Of a stretch of DNA of 64,000 nucleotides, positions 25,510 to 35,600 are shown piece by piece. Made by a program: the position numbers and the translations under genes. The first letter of the stretch is position 1, and every line of letters begins with the position of its first letter. The notes beneath the pieces are model-generated. The model was given only the letters and a program-made list of their open reading frames with translations. It was not told the origin of the DNA and made no database searches. The stretch lies in contig JAQWSU010000033.1 in the NCBI GenBank assembly GCA_029243025.1, positions 1-64,000 on the forward strand, in the 5' to 3' direction. The DNA comes from Pirellulaceae bacterium. Its GTDB lineage: Bacteria > Planctomycetota > Planctomycetia > Pirellulales > Pirellulaceae.

Positions 25510-28392
25510 ATGAGAAAATTTACACAACCAATCTGGCTGAGTAGCTTGTTGTTCTTCTCCTTCGTGTCGACAAATGATGCCAACGAGAAGATCGACTTTG
25601 CGAAATCGATTGCGCCGATCTTTGAGAAACATTGCGTAAGTTGTCACTCGTCGGGTAATCGCAAAGGAGACATCTCCTTAACGACGTCTGGAGATTTGGA
25701 AGAAAACGAATACGTCATTGATGGCGACCCAGATGGAAGCTACCTCATTGAGTTGGTTACTTCCCAGAATGGCGAACCACCCGAAATGCCAAAAAAGGGA
25801 GAGCGACTGCACGAGGATGAAGTGGCGGTTTTACGGCGTTGGGTTTTGGAAGGCGCGGAGTGGCCTGATTCGGTTGTGGTGAAGGAGAAGCCAAGAGCGG
25901 GTGACGACTGGTGGTCTTTGCAATCGATTGCGGTGAAGTCCGAAACGTCGATTGATGATTTGATCGAGCAACGCTTGCGGACAGCTGGGCTCTCTCTCAG
26001 CCCGCCTGCCCCCCGAAAAGCACTTATTCATCGCGCGTATTATGATTTGATTGGTCTGCCGCCGACGCCGGAAGAAGTGCGTGCTTTTGTAGAGGATCCA
26101 AATCCACTCGCCTTTGAGGTGGTGGTGGATCGCCTGCTTGATTCACCGCATTACGGCGAACGGTGGGGCCGCCATTGGCTGGACGTGATTCGATTTGGCG
26201 AAAGCATTGGCTATGAACGAAACGTAATCGTAGATAATTTGTGGCCATTTCGAGATTATGTGATCCGCTCGATTAACCAAGACAAATCGTTTCATCAATT
26301 CATTCGAGAGCACCTCGCTGGCGACGTGATCGGTCCCGGCGACCCGGACGTCGCAATTGGTTCGGCTTTTCTTGTGGCCGGCCCCTACGACGACGTGGGC
26401 AATCAGGACGCTGCCCAGGCAGCGCAAATCCGGGCGAACACTCTTGACGAAATGATCCGAGCCACCAGCGAAGCATTTTTAGGGCTGACAATTGGGTGCG
26501 CTCGCTGCCACGATCACAAATTCGATCCGATCACGCAGCAGGACTATTACGGACTTTATGCGACGTTCGCCGGAATTCGTCATGGGGAGCAGACCCTGGC
26601 AACCCCCGAGGAGATAGTGGCTCGGGAAAGGACGCTAAAACCGCTACTGGATCAAAAACAGGCGGTCGACCAGAACCTGATTGATCACCGTGAGGCGAGA
26701 CTGGCACGGGCAAAATCGCGCCTTGATGAGTTGGAGGCACAATGGACACGCCCCCCCGTCGATCGAACGGGTACGGAAGAGCGGTTCCCACCGGTTGAAG
26801 CCAAGTTTGTCCGGCTGACTTGCGAAGCGCAGGATGTCAAACCGGCAACGGATACCGGTTTTGGCATCGATGAATTTCAAGTCTGGTCCGTCGGAACGAG
26901 TCCTGGCCTTCAAGCGGTTGCTTCCAAAAATGTTGCACTCGCAATGAATGGTGGACAGGCCAGTGGGAAAGCTCGCCCCAATGAAGATTTTCCAGAAGCG
27001 TATAGCGCCCAATTGGCTATCGATGGGAAAAGGGGAGCTCGCTTTATCGCGGCCGATAACAAGCTGACGATCGAACTTGCCGAACCGACCATGATCGATC
27101 GGGTGGTCTTTTCGAACGTTCAATCAAAACAGGACAATAATGGCTGGCGGTTTGCTTTTGTGGCGGACTACCGAATTGAAGTTTCCGGTGATGGTCAAAA
27201 TTGGCAAGAGGTAGCCAACGGGCGTGATCGACAGCCTGTCAATCGAGAGTCACACCTGAATTATCGATTGCTGAAAATGGATCTCACGATAGAGGATCAA
27301 CTCGAACAATCTCGTTTAGAGAATGAGCTTAGAGAAGTTAAGGTCAAGGTTGGACAAGTTCCCAATCTCCCTTCAGTCTGGATGGGTAAACGTGTGGCTG
27401 ACGACGCGAAAGGACCGTTCCACGTGTTCTTGGGGGGAAATCCACAGAAGCGAGGCGAAGAGGTAGTTCCCGCCAGCCTTCAGGTGCTCAGCAACGATAA
27501 AACGGCAGATGAAAAGGGCAATCGTTATCGTCTTCAACCGGATACCCAAGAAGACCAGCGGCGACTTGCGCTCGCTGATTGGCTCGTCGATGTCGACAAT
27601 CCTCTTACCCTGCGTGTGCTGGCAAATCGCGTATGGCAATATCATTTTGGAACGGGCATTGTTGATACACCGAGTGACTTTGGATACATGGGAAGCAAGC
27701 CTTCTCATCCCGAGTTGCTTGATTTCCTCGCCGTCAAATTGCGAGATAACGATTGGCGATTGAAGGATTTACATCGGCTGATTATGAATTCCCGAGTTTA
27801 TCAACAATCGTCCCGTCATCGCACGGAAGCTGCCCAGATTGACGCTTCCACACGGCTCCTCTGGCGATTTCCCCCCCGTCGTCTGTCAGCGGAAGAAATT
27901 CGCGATACGATCCTCCAGGTCAGCGGAAAACTAGATGCGGAACGCGGTGGCCCCGGATTCCGACTCTATCATTACATGCAGGACAACGTCTGCACCTACG
28001 TGCCCCTCGATCAACACGGTCCTGAAACCTATCGACGCGCTGTTTACCATCAAAACGCACGAGCCTCCGTGGTTGATCTGATGACTGATTTTGACCAGCC
28101 GGATTGCACCTTCTCCTCACCAAAACGAGCTGAAACGACAACGCCACTGCAAGCGCTGACCATGCTGAATCATTCTTTTACGATGGATATGGCAAATGCT
28201 TTTGCCAATCGTTTGCGCCGCGACGCAGGTGATAGCCCCAAGGCTCAACTCCAGCGAGCTTTTCAACTTTGTTTTTCACGCGAGCCCGCTGAGGACGAAA
28301 TCGCGCCCTGTCTGCAGATTGTCGAAAACTACGGTTTGCCTGCCATGTGTCGAATCCTTTTAAATACGAGCGAGTTGATTTATGTCCGTTGA
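25510..28392 (+). CDS. PSCyt1-PSCyt2 (DUF1549)-discoidin-like-PSD1 (DUF1553) protein (cassette 2)
   Basis: A 960-residue exported planctomycete cytochrome. The signal peptide (MRKFTQPIWLSSLLFFSF) is followed by the PSCyt1 heme motif CVSCH (42-46). DUF1549 follows, with YYDLIGLPPTPEEVRAF, GRHWLDVIRFGES and the closing CARCHDHKFDPI. The middle region (about 430-600) holds a short coiled coil and a discoidin/F5-8C-like beta-sandwich: FVRLTCEAQDVK, FGIDEFQVWS, AQLAIDGKR, FVADYRIEVSGDGQNWQEVA. DUF1553 then runs from TLRVLANRVWQYHFGTGIV to MCRILLNTSELIYVR. The start at 25510 places the signal peptide at the N-terminus. The stop overlaps the next start by 11 bases, which indicates translational coupling. 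Confidence 0.92.
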   Translation: MRKFTQPIWLSSLLFFSFVSTNDANEKIDFAKSIAPIFEKHCVSCHSSGNRKGDISLTTSGDLEENEYVIDGDPDGSYLIELVTSQNGEPPEMPKKGERLHEDEVAVLRRWVLEGAEWPDSVVVKEKPRAGDDWWSLQSIAVKSETSIDDLIEQRLRTAGLSLSPPAPRKALIHRAYYDLIGLPPTPEEVRAFVEDPNPLAFEVVVDRLLDSPHYGERWGRHWLDVIRFGESIGYERNVIVDNLWPFRDYVIRSINQDKSFHQFIREHLAGDVIGPGDPDVAIGSAFLVAGPYDDVGNQDAAQAAQIRANTLDEMIRATSEAFLGLTIGCARCHDHKFDPITQQDYYGLYATFAGIRHGEQTLATPEEIVARERTLKPLLDQKQAVDQNLIDHREARLARAKSRLDELEAQWTRPPVDRTGTEERFPPVEAKFVRLTCEAQDVKPATDTGFGIDEFQVWSVGTSPGLQAVASKNVALAMNGGQASGKARPNEDFPEAYSAQLAIDGKRGARFIAADNKLTIELAEPTMIDRVVFSNVQSKQDNNGWRFAFVADYRIEVSGDGQNWQEVANGRDRQPVNRESHLNYRLLKMDLTIEDQLEQSRLENELREVKVKVGQVPNLPSVWMGKRVADDAKGPFHVFLGGNPQKRGEEVVPASLQVLSNDKTADEKGNRYRLQPDTQEDQRRLALADWLVDVDNPLTLRVLANRVWQYHFGTGIVDTPSDFGYMGSKPSHPELLDFLAVKLRDNDWRLKDLHRLIMNSRVYQQSSRHRTEAAQIDASTRLLWRFPPRRLSAEEIRDTILQVSGKLDAERGGPGFRLYHYMQDNVCTYVPLDQHGPETYRRAVYHQNARASVVDLMTDFDQPDCTFSSPKRAETTTPLQALTMLNHSFTMDMANAFANRLRRDAGDSPKAQLQRAFQLCFSREPAEDEIAPCLQIVENYGLPAMCRILLNTSELIYVR

Positions 28393-29833
28393 AAGACTTC
28401 GCGATTTGACACGTCGCCACTTTCTGGGTGACTTATCTACGGGGATGGCGGGAATTGCGGTGATGCAACTCCTGGGCGGGACGAGTTCCGCAAGCCAGCC
28501 TGATTGGCAAGCGGGAGTCGGTGGGACTCACCATCCTGCACAAGCCAAACGGGTTCTTCAAATTTTTTGTCCCGGCGCGGCCTCGCATATGGATTTGTGG
28601 GAGCACAAGCCGGAATTGGAAAAGCATCACGGAAAGCCACTTCCCGGTGAAGAAAACATGGTTTCCTTTCAGGGAAAGAACGGAAATCTAATGAAGAGTC
28701 CTTGGCCGTTTCTACCTGCCGGGGAATCTGGAAAGCGGATCACGGCCATGTTGCCCCAGATGGCCCAACATGTCGACGACATTGCTTTCCTACATGCCAT
28801 GCACAGCAAGACCAACACACACGGCCCGGGTTGCGTTTTCATGAATTCGGGCCATCCGACGGAAGGGTTTCCCAGTGCGGGAGCTTGGTTGAGCTACGCT
28901 TTGGGCAGCGAAAATGAAAACCTTCCGACCTTTGTAGCAATCTGTGATAAACGAGGGGAGCCGCCTAACGGGAAGGCCAATTGGTCGAATGGATTTCTAC
29001 CCGCTCGTCATCAGGCAATTATGATGAGTGATCAAAAGCCCATTCGCAACCTCAGTCGGCCTGCAGATATTTCGGCTACAGAGGACGCGGCCTCTCGCCA
29101 GTTGTTGACCCGGCTGAACCAAAGTTTTGCAGATTCGAATCAAGCGGAAAGCGATCTTCAGGCCCGTGTTGCCGCCTACGAATTGGCCGCCAAAATGCAG
29201 TTGTCTGCACCCGAAGTGTCGGATCTAAGTCGAGAATCTTCGCTGACACACCAAATGTACGGGACGATGGACGAAAACCCCCTGAAAGCCGGTTATGCGA
29301 GAAATTGTTTGTTAGCCCGACGATTACTTGAGCGCGATGTGCGGTATGTGAACCTCTACTGCGCCTCCCGTGCATCGGGGGTCGACGGCCTGCTCAATTG
29401 GGACGCTCACAAGACTCTCAAGGCGGATTACGAGCGGCACTGCCCGATTTTCGATCAGCCGACTGCGGCCCTGCTAACGGACCTGAAAAAAAGCGGCCTT
29501 CTCGATGACACCCTTGTTCTTTGGACAACCGAGTTTGGACGTATGCCAACGCATCAAGAGGGAACCGCTGGCCGAGATCATAACCCGGATGGGTTTACCT
29601 GTTGGATGATGGGAGCGGGGGTCAAAGGGGCGGTCAGCTATGGCGCGACGGATGATTTCGGACGTCGCGCAGAAATCAATCCCACCACCGTCTGGGATTT
29701 CTATGCCACCGTGTTACATCTACTCGGATTCGATCACGAAAATTTGACTTGGTATCACAACGGACTGGATCGTCGATTGACCGATGTCCACGGCCAAATC
29801 CTGGAAGCTGTGCTATCCAATCCCATTGGTTAA
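28382..29833 (+). CDS. DUF1501 protein, Tat-exported (cassette 2 partner)
   Basis: This 483-residue protein overlaps the preceding cytochrome gene by 11 bases (ATG within its last codons). It has a Tat-type leader (TRRHFLGDLSTGMAGIAVMQLL) and the DUF1501 blocks: RVLQIFCPGAASHMDLWEHKP, AWLSYALGSENENLPTFVAI, CLLARRLLERDVRYVNLY, LDDTLVLWTTEFGRMP, GRDHNPDGFTCWMMGAG and WYHNGLDRRLTDVHG. The first block has CPGAASH where the other three paralogues in the window have a G-(A/G)-P-S-Q motif, so the putative active-site region differs. Its role is presumably to work with the cytochrome partner in the periplasm (inference from fixed pairing). Confidence 0.93.
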   Translation: MSVERLRDLTRRHFLGDLSTGMAGIAVMQLLGGTSSASQPDWQAGVGGTHHPAQAKRVLQIFCPGAASHMDLWEHKPELEKHHGKPLPGEENMVSFQGKNGNLMKSPWPFLPAGESGKRITAMLPQMAQHVDDIAFLHAMHSKTNTHGPGCVFMNSGHPTEGFPSAGAWLSYALGSENENLPTFVAICDKRGEPPNGKANWSNGFLPARHQAIMMSDQKPIRNLSRPADISATEDAASRQLLTRLNQSFADSNQAESDLQARVAAYELAAKMQLSAPEVSDLSRESSLTHQMYGTMDENPLKAGYARNCLLARRLLERDVRYVNLYCASRASGVDGLLNWDAHKTLKADYERHCPIFDQPTAALLTDLKKSGLLDDTLVLWTTEFGRMPTHQEGTAGRDHNPDGFTCWMMGAGVKGAVSYGATDDFGRRAEINPTTVWDFYATVLHLLGFDHENLTWYHNGLDRRLTDVHGQILEAVLSNPIG

Positions 29834-29882
29834 CGTCTGTAATGTTCCTTCCAGCAATTCGGAAGGTCCAGGAAATGCTCTT

Positions 29883-30716
29883 ATGCTGATCATGCGATTT
29901 TTCCTCACGCTCACGATCTTCCTGCTGGGCAGCGGCCCGAGTTTCTTTTGCCCTGTTGCGCTGAATGCAGCCGAGTCAGGCTGGAAGCTCGTCTGGCAGG
30001 ATGAATTCAATGGGGACGCGCTCGATTATTCGAAGTGGGGAGTGGAGGTCAACGCGTTGGGCGGGGGGAATAACGAGCTGCAATTCTACACGGATCGGCC
30101 AGAAAACGTTCGAGTCGACAACGGTCAGTTAATTCTTGAAGCACGTAAGGACAAATTTAGCACACTTGGGATCACACGCGATTATTCCTCCGCGCGTATC
30201 CGAACCAAACACCGGGGAGAATGGAAATACGCACGCATCGAGGTGAAAGCGAAGCTCCCGCAAGGACGTGGATTACTTCCGGCTATTTGGATGTTACCAA
30301 CAGACCAGAAGTATGGCGGGTGGGCAGCCAGCGGAGAAATCGATATCGCCGAGGTCTTGGGGCACAAAACGGCCGTAGTCCACGGCACCTTGCACTACGG
30401 TGGGAAATGGCCAAAGAACAAACAGTCAGGTGATCATTATCAGCTTGCCACGGGAAACTTTGCGGATGACTTCCATCTATTCGCCCTCGAGTGGGACGAA
30501 GGCGAAATTCGTTGGTATGTGGACGGCGAACATTATCAGACTCAGAAAGCTTGGTTCAGTGACAAGTCGCCCTTTCCTTCCCCATTTGATCAGCGTTTTC
30601 ATCTGATTCTGAATCTGGCGGTTGGTGGCAATTGGCCCGGTCAGCCTGATAAAAAGACCGCCTTTCCCGCCCGCATGTTGGTTGAATACGTGCGAGTCTA
30701 TCAGCGAATTCCCTGA
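29883..30716 (+). CDS. Glycoside hydrolase family 16 (laminarinase-like)
   Basis: A secreted enzyme of 277 residues with an N-terminal signal (MRFFLTLTIFLLGSG). The GH16 catalytic motif is SGEIDIAEVLGH, with the nucleophile and acid/base glutamates in E-I-D-I-A-E. Other family features are WQDEFNGDALDYSKW at the start of the domain, AIWMLPTD, HLFALEWDEGEIRWYVDG and the closing LILNLAVGGNWPG...MLVEYVRVYQ. The motif and domain form fit endo-beta-1,3-glucanases that cut laminarin; kappa-carrageenase or agarase activity is less likely but not excluded. Starts at 29883 or 29892 are both plausible. It lies 49 bases after the DUF1501 gene and may share its transcript. Confidence 0.92.
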   Translation: MLIMRFFLTLTIFLLGSGPSFFCPVALNAAESGWKLVWQDEFNGDALDYSKWGVEVNALGGGNNELQFYTDRPENVRVDNGQLILEARKDKFSTLGITRDYSSARIRTKHRGEWKYARIEVKAKLPQGRGLLPAIWMLPTDQKYGGWAASGEIDIAEVLGHKTAVVHGTLHYGGKWPKNKQSGDHYQLATGNFADDFHLFALEWDEGEIRWYVDGEHYQTQKAWFSDKSPFPSPFDQRFHLILNLAVGGNWPGQPDKKTAFPARMLVEYVRVYQRIP

Positions 30717-31309
30717 CGCGGCGATTTGCGGAAGATGACAAAAAAGCGGGCAGGCGATGCGCACGAAAGCCTGATCCCCGCCTTGCATCGAACCGATTCG
30801 CGAGAAGTCTAACGATTGTTTTGCCAACGCGAGTCCATGTTGCAGACAAGATGGTGGATCGTGAAATCTGGTGCCCTGCAATCGAATAGCGTCTCTAAGT
30901 ATCCCTGTAGTGTGGACTGTCTCTAGCGGCCTAACACAACGAAGCGGCTCGCCGAGAAATTGCACCGTATAATTTCTGCAATCAGGTTTGGTATTCGTTG
31001 TTTAACGACCGCCATTGAGGACGGCGCAAACGCGTCGTGTAAGCTCAGGCTGCGCTTCATGGGTTTCGCTCTCAGCAGAGGAGGAAGTAAAAAACGATAC
31101 TGCAAAAAATCAGTGTGTGATTGATGTCAACACGTACTCGAAATCGTGAGCCAACGTCGCGTTCCTAGAATTGCTGTGCCTGTAAAAGAAAACGACTCGA
31201 GCGGCAAGTTGTTGGGGTGCGAAATTCAAATTGGTAAGATTTTTGCCAGTTATTTTAACTGAGTCCTGCGGAACTTACGCACCGCCATTTGCGTATTTTG
31301 ACCTCTTTG
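30717..31309. other. About 590 bp without recognisable gene
   Basis: Downstream of the GH16 gene. Open frames on both strands (for example 30556-30849 minus) mainly shadow the GH16 gene and show no protein pattern. No RNA gene or clear terminator is seen. The following locus is a pseudogene, so the stretch may be decayed sequence. Confidence 0.4.
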
Positions 31310-31919
31310 ATGAATCCCGCACGAAATTTATCTTTGTTGGTGCTGCTTGCTTTTGCTAGGCAACGTTTTGCCGAACTTCCCGCCACTAGAGGGATCACTC
31401 TTTGACGAGATGCGACTGATCCCGAAACCGTCTTTCAGGATTTAGGTGAAAACATGTCTTTGGCAGAGTGCGAATCGGTATCACGATGGCTGGACAAAAG
31501 CGGAAACGAATATCACGCGAGTCGGGAAGCGGACCTCTTGCAGCCAACCTATCAAACCGATGTCACGAACGGCTTACTCGCTATTCGTTTAGATGGGCAA
31601 GGAAATGACGGGATGATTATTGATGATGGCTTCCTTCTCGAACGCTCATACACCGCATTTATCGTCAGCCAATACGACGAGAAAATAAAAGGTCGAACTC
31701 CGCAGAGTCGTGAAACCAACGGGTTGCATGGCCTGTGAGGAGGTCAATTGGGGCACGACGCGGAATGCTACGGTTGCGGTCCCCCAACCTTCGAGCCTTG
31801 CGCTGGCTTGGCTCCGCATTCTAGCTTCCATTGGCTGTAAGCGTCGACGCAATCGTTACTTGCCCGATTCAGATTGTTTCACGAAAAGGGCTTTCGGTTT
31901 TGCCGAAGGGCCTTTTTAG
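31310..31919 (+). pseudogene. Remnant of a LamG-domain PEP-CTERM protein gene
   Basis: From ATG 31310 the frame encodes a signal-like segment (NLSLLVLLAFA), then a TGA at 31403 and, in the same frame, RDATDPETVFQDLGENM and VSRWLDKSGNEYHASR...LLAIRLDGQGNDGMII. This is the usual start of a planctomycete LamG-like module (LWLDASDP...WLDKSGN...FDG.ND). The frame ends at 31738. In another frame, AVPQPSSLALAWLRILASIGCKRRRNR (PQPSS at 31782-31796) is a degenerate PEP-CTERM sorting tail, which reads on past the expected end to a stop at 31919. So the head and tail of one gene remain, with the middle deleted, one stop codon and at least one frameshift. The terminator at 31884-31917 is still present. 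Confidence 0.82.
31884..31917 (+). terminator. Rho-independent terminator after the LamG/PEP-CTERM remnant
   Basis: AAAAGGGCTTTCGG, a short loop, then CCGAAGGGCCTTTTT forms a stem with one mismatch and one wobble pair, ending in five T. It lies where a terminator for the original gene would be. Confidence 0.75.
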
Positions 31920-32153
31920 TTATCACGTCGCGACTTCATCAGCAAACCAGATACTGACTTGTATCTCCCCCTATTTCCACAGCGATCGTAATCGTTGGGG
32001 GCGGCGTTTCTTGAGGTTTGCGATACTCGGACGCTCCGGATCGGTAGAGAAAGGGATGGTTTTCTTGCAATCTTCACAGGACCCACATGCTGCCTTTATA
32101 CGCATCGATCATGATGCGACAGGTAACAGTAAGGAACTTAATGAGAAGGTTAA

Positions 32154-32582
32154 ATGGATTTATATCGCTATTTCGCGATCGAACACAGAAATGATGCGGT
32201 CATAGCTCGCGCCGTGGATTTCCACCTTGATAGTGCAATTCACATAAATTTCGCGAGACAAGAACTCTTGCAAATCATTGATCGTCTGGAACCCACGACG
32301 TTGGTGATCGACCTGCAAAATGTAAAGCGACTTTCGTCGTCAATGATTGAAGCCCTGTTAGTCGTGCAAGCGAGGGGCACGAAAACGAGCATACGTTTGA
32401 CGATGACAGAGTCGCTTGGGTCCGTTTTTAAAACGTTAAAGCTTGACCGAACCCCCTTCCGCATCTTTGCGTCGAACGACGAAGCAACTGTCAACACATT
32501 TCAGCCGAAGTCGTACTATGACGTCTGCGGTCGACTCTCTCCTCCTGACGAAGAATATGATATGACGCTGCCGGGGCCGTGA
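32154..32582 (+). CDS. STAS-domain-like protein (anti-sigma-factor antagonist type)
   Basis: The 142-residue protein has the STAS pattern: a helix followed by TTLVIDLQNVKRLSSSMIEALLVVQARG, with the central Asp and the Ser-Ser pair where SpoIIAA-type proteins are phosphorylated, then TSIRLTMTESLGSVFKTLKLDR and a final strand FRIFASND. STAS antagonists are usually controlled by a serine kinase of the HATPase type and free a sigma factor or other partner; no kinase, phosphatase or sigma gene is adjacent. GAAGG four to five bases before the ATG supports the start. The last 25 residues (SYYDVCGRLSPPDEEYD) are outside the domain. Confidence 0.7.
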   Translation: MDLYRYFAIEHRNDAVIARAVDFHLDSAIHINFARQELLQIIDRLEPTTLVIDLQNVKRLSSSMIEALLVVQARGTKTSIRLTMTESLGSVFKTLKLDRTPFRIFASNDEATVNTFQPKSYYDVCGRLSPPDEEYDMTLPGP

Positions 32583-32687
32583 GAGTGTTTGCGAAGAGTC
32601 CGTAACTAGGCCCCGAGCGTTGGCCGTGTTCGATCTGCGATGGAAAGTAAGTGCCAAAGTCGCACTTCGGCTTGGAAGGTTCTCCAA

Positions 32688-35600
32688 CTAGGGGGCCTGT
32701 TTCACATCGCCGAACGCCTTTCTCACATAGTCTAACAAATCGGCCATCTGGTCAGCCGTGATTTGTTCGTGCAGGTTAGATGGCATCAATGAAACCTGGG
32801 AGGCACGCATGACATCGATTTCCTTGCGCAAAATGGTTGCCGTTTTGCCTTTGTCCAGCTTCAAAATCACACTCGTAGGAGATTCGGAACCTAACACGCC
32901 CGTGAACGATTTACCCTGATCGGTGATGACGGTGTAGGAAATGTATTCGGAATCAATTTTGCTACTGGGGTCGAGGATATCGACAAGGATGGCCTCATTC
33001 GGCTTATTCAGAACGCTTCCGAGAGAGGGACCGACCGCATATCCTTCATCTCTAAGCTTGTGACAATTAAGGCATGTCTTTTCAAACACGCGACGCCCTT
33101 GCTCAAAACTGCGGTTCCCTTTCCCCAGTACGTCTGAATAGTGTTTGATACGCCCAGCGACGTCGGTATCAACCGTTTTTTCTTCGGCGCTGAGCACCGC
33201 ATGCACGTGTCTCGCCTGGTCCGCAGGAAGACGTTGCAGCAGATTTTGTTGGGAGGCGTTCAGTTCAGTCACGCGAATTCGCCCGTCAATAATTGCTTCG
33301 GCTAGAGCAGGATATCGATTTTCTCTCGCAAGGATTGTTTGGAGGGCATGTTTTTTGATTTCTGGCGTATACTCCTGCCAGCGATCTAGTAGGACGACGC
33401 CAACCTCGGGCGACGCAGATACTCCGATCGCATCGATCGCTGCCTGCTGTAATTGCAGCGACTGGCGGCTGTCCAGCAGGGCTTCACATTGCCGAAGCAA
33501 ATCAAATGGAGCATTCCCCAACAATTTAATTGCCGCAATTCGATCTTCTTCGTTTCCGACGTGTAGTGTCGTTTTCAATGCTTGAGTGAAAGTCTCTCGC
33601 AATGCATCTTTCGGCAACAATCGAACGGCAACGTTGATCGCCAATTGCCGGACCTCGGCATGGTCCGTTTGAATTAAGGACACGAGTGCATCGCGCCGTT
33701 CAGATTGGCCATCGTCTAGCAAATCATCTCCCCAGCGATTCAAGGTGGTTGCGATTCCGCGAAGACAATCAAGCTGTAGTTCGGGATCCACTGTGGGTAA
33801 TCGATTGATCACCTCAGTTAAACGTATCGTGTCGTTACCGCCTACCAGGCTCGCCGCCAACGGAACCACCAGGCTTCGCTCTCCAGCATTCATTTCCTTT
33901 GCATTCAATAAGTCGGACAACATCGGACCGCCCTGCTTGACGGACGCTAAGATTGCCGCATTCATCCAGCGGTCATCCCCATGCTGGTTGGCGAGCTTCA
34001 TGAGGGCGTCATCGGCTCCCGGTTTTCCTGCCAATGCTTGTGCGACTTGAAGTCGGACCGCCGGATCGGGATCGAAAACCAGGCCGTGAAGCCTTGCCAA
34101 CGCGTCAGAGGACAAACGGCGGTTACCGCTTAGCTTAGCTGCATGCCGTCTCACCCGGTGATCCTTGGCCGACAAAAGAACCAAGAGGTCAAGATCGCTA
34201 AGCGAATCCAGCGATGCCAGCAAGTGGGACGCGTGGATCTTGGCAAGCGGAGATGGACTGCTTCGAATGAGCTGCTTCAAGGTTGCGACGACATCAAAGT
34301 CGAAAACGCCGTCCCTTTCAAGCACCAATCGTTGTGCCGTATTTCGCTGCCATCGATTCGGATGTTCCAGCAACGCCACGAGTTGGCTGCGAGGCAGATG
34401 CTGCGGGTCTGGGCCGTCTAGCGACAGTAATGCATGAGAGATCGCGGGGGGAGCATCCAAGGGAAGTAATCGCCAGATCCGTCCTCGGTCGCGTCCCCGA
34501 TCGAGCCCGTATTGTTGTTGCAGAAACCTCGGGATTGCGGAATAGTCCTCGATGATTTCGCGATACATATCGACAATGTAAATCGCTCCGTCCGGACCCG
34601 TGCGGAGATTCATGGGGCGAAACCATTGGTCGGTCGACGCGAGAAACTCTGATTCAGTTTCGTTCGCCGCGCGACGCGCCTGGTAACCAGCACCATCTCG
34701 AGTCAACTCGCTTCGATGAACGATGTTCAAGGATGGCTCACAATAAAAAAAATCGCCTTGGAAATCTCTGGGGAAAAGAGCCGCGTTGTAGATTTCGCCA
34801 CCGCATCCCCCGGTGAAATAATTGCTGTTGGTTTCGCGGTCACCATAAAACTTAATCCACGCGGGATCTTTTCGACGCCGAACACGCCAGGGATGTGGCT
34901 GGCTAATTCGAAAACCGTTGCCATAGTCTGCTGCACTGTGATTCATCGAGGGAGTGGGAACCCACGGATTTCGCGTCAAAGCAGTGTAGTCGAGTGGTAA
35001 CGCATACACCGCAGGCTGCCCACCACTACACGGAAAGCGATCTCCCACGTCGTTGATCGCGAGACCAAAGGTTCCCACACGACCGGTGACCGGCTCAATC
35101 TCCTGCGTGGCAAGGTTGATGCGAAAATCAGAGTTGGAAAGGTCCACCGCTGGAAGAGTTTTTGTTTGCGCTGCGTCAGTAATCGCCTGGGGGCGTTGGA
35201 TGGTGCCGCCATGCCCTCCCGCACCGATATAAATCCAGTTGTCGACTCCACGGCGTGGATTGTTGATGCCTCGTTCCATTTCCCGTTTCTTGAAGCCCGT
35301 ATACAGCGTCTTCCGTATCTCCGGCCGACCATCGCCGTCTCGATCAGCAAAGAAAAGAATCTCGGGAGCTGCAACGACCACGACACCCCCGTAGGCGGGT
35401 ATGACGCCGTAGGCGGGTGGCAAATCATCGGCCCACAGTTGGGCGCTATCCATCCTGCCATCGCCATCCGTATCGGAGAGTACCTTCAACTTACCGTACT
35501 GAAGTTCCTTGGCCCGATCCGCGATCTCGCCTCCTATGAACTCCCAGCGTAGTCGCCTAACTTCCCGGTCTAATTCCCCCGTCTTGTTCAGCTCCGTCAC

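Noticed and set aside
31831-32205. Plus-strand open frame of 124 codons before the STAS gene
   Set aside because: It runs through the PEP-CTERM tail and the terminator hairpin in another frame and overlaps the STAS start, so it is chance.
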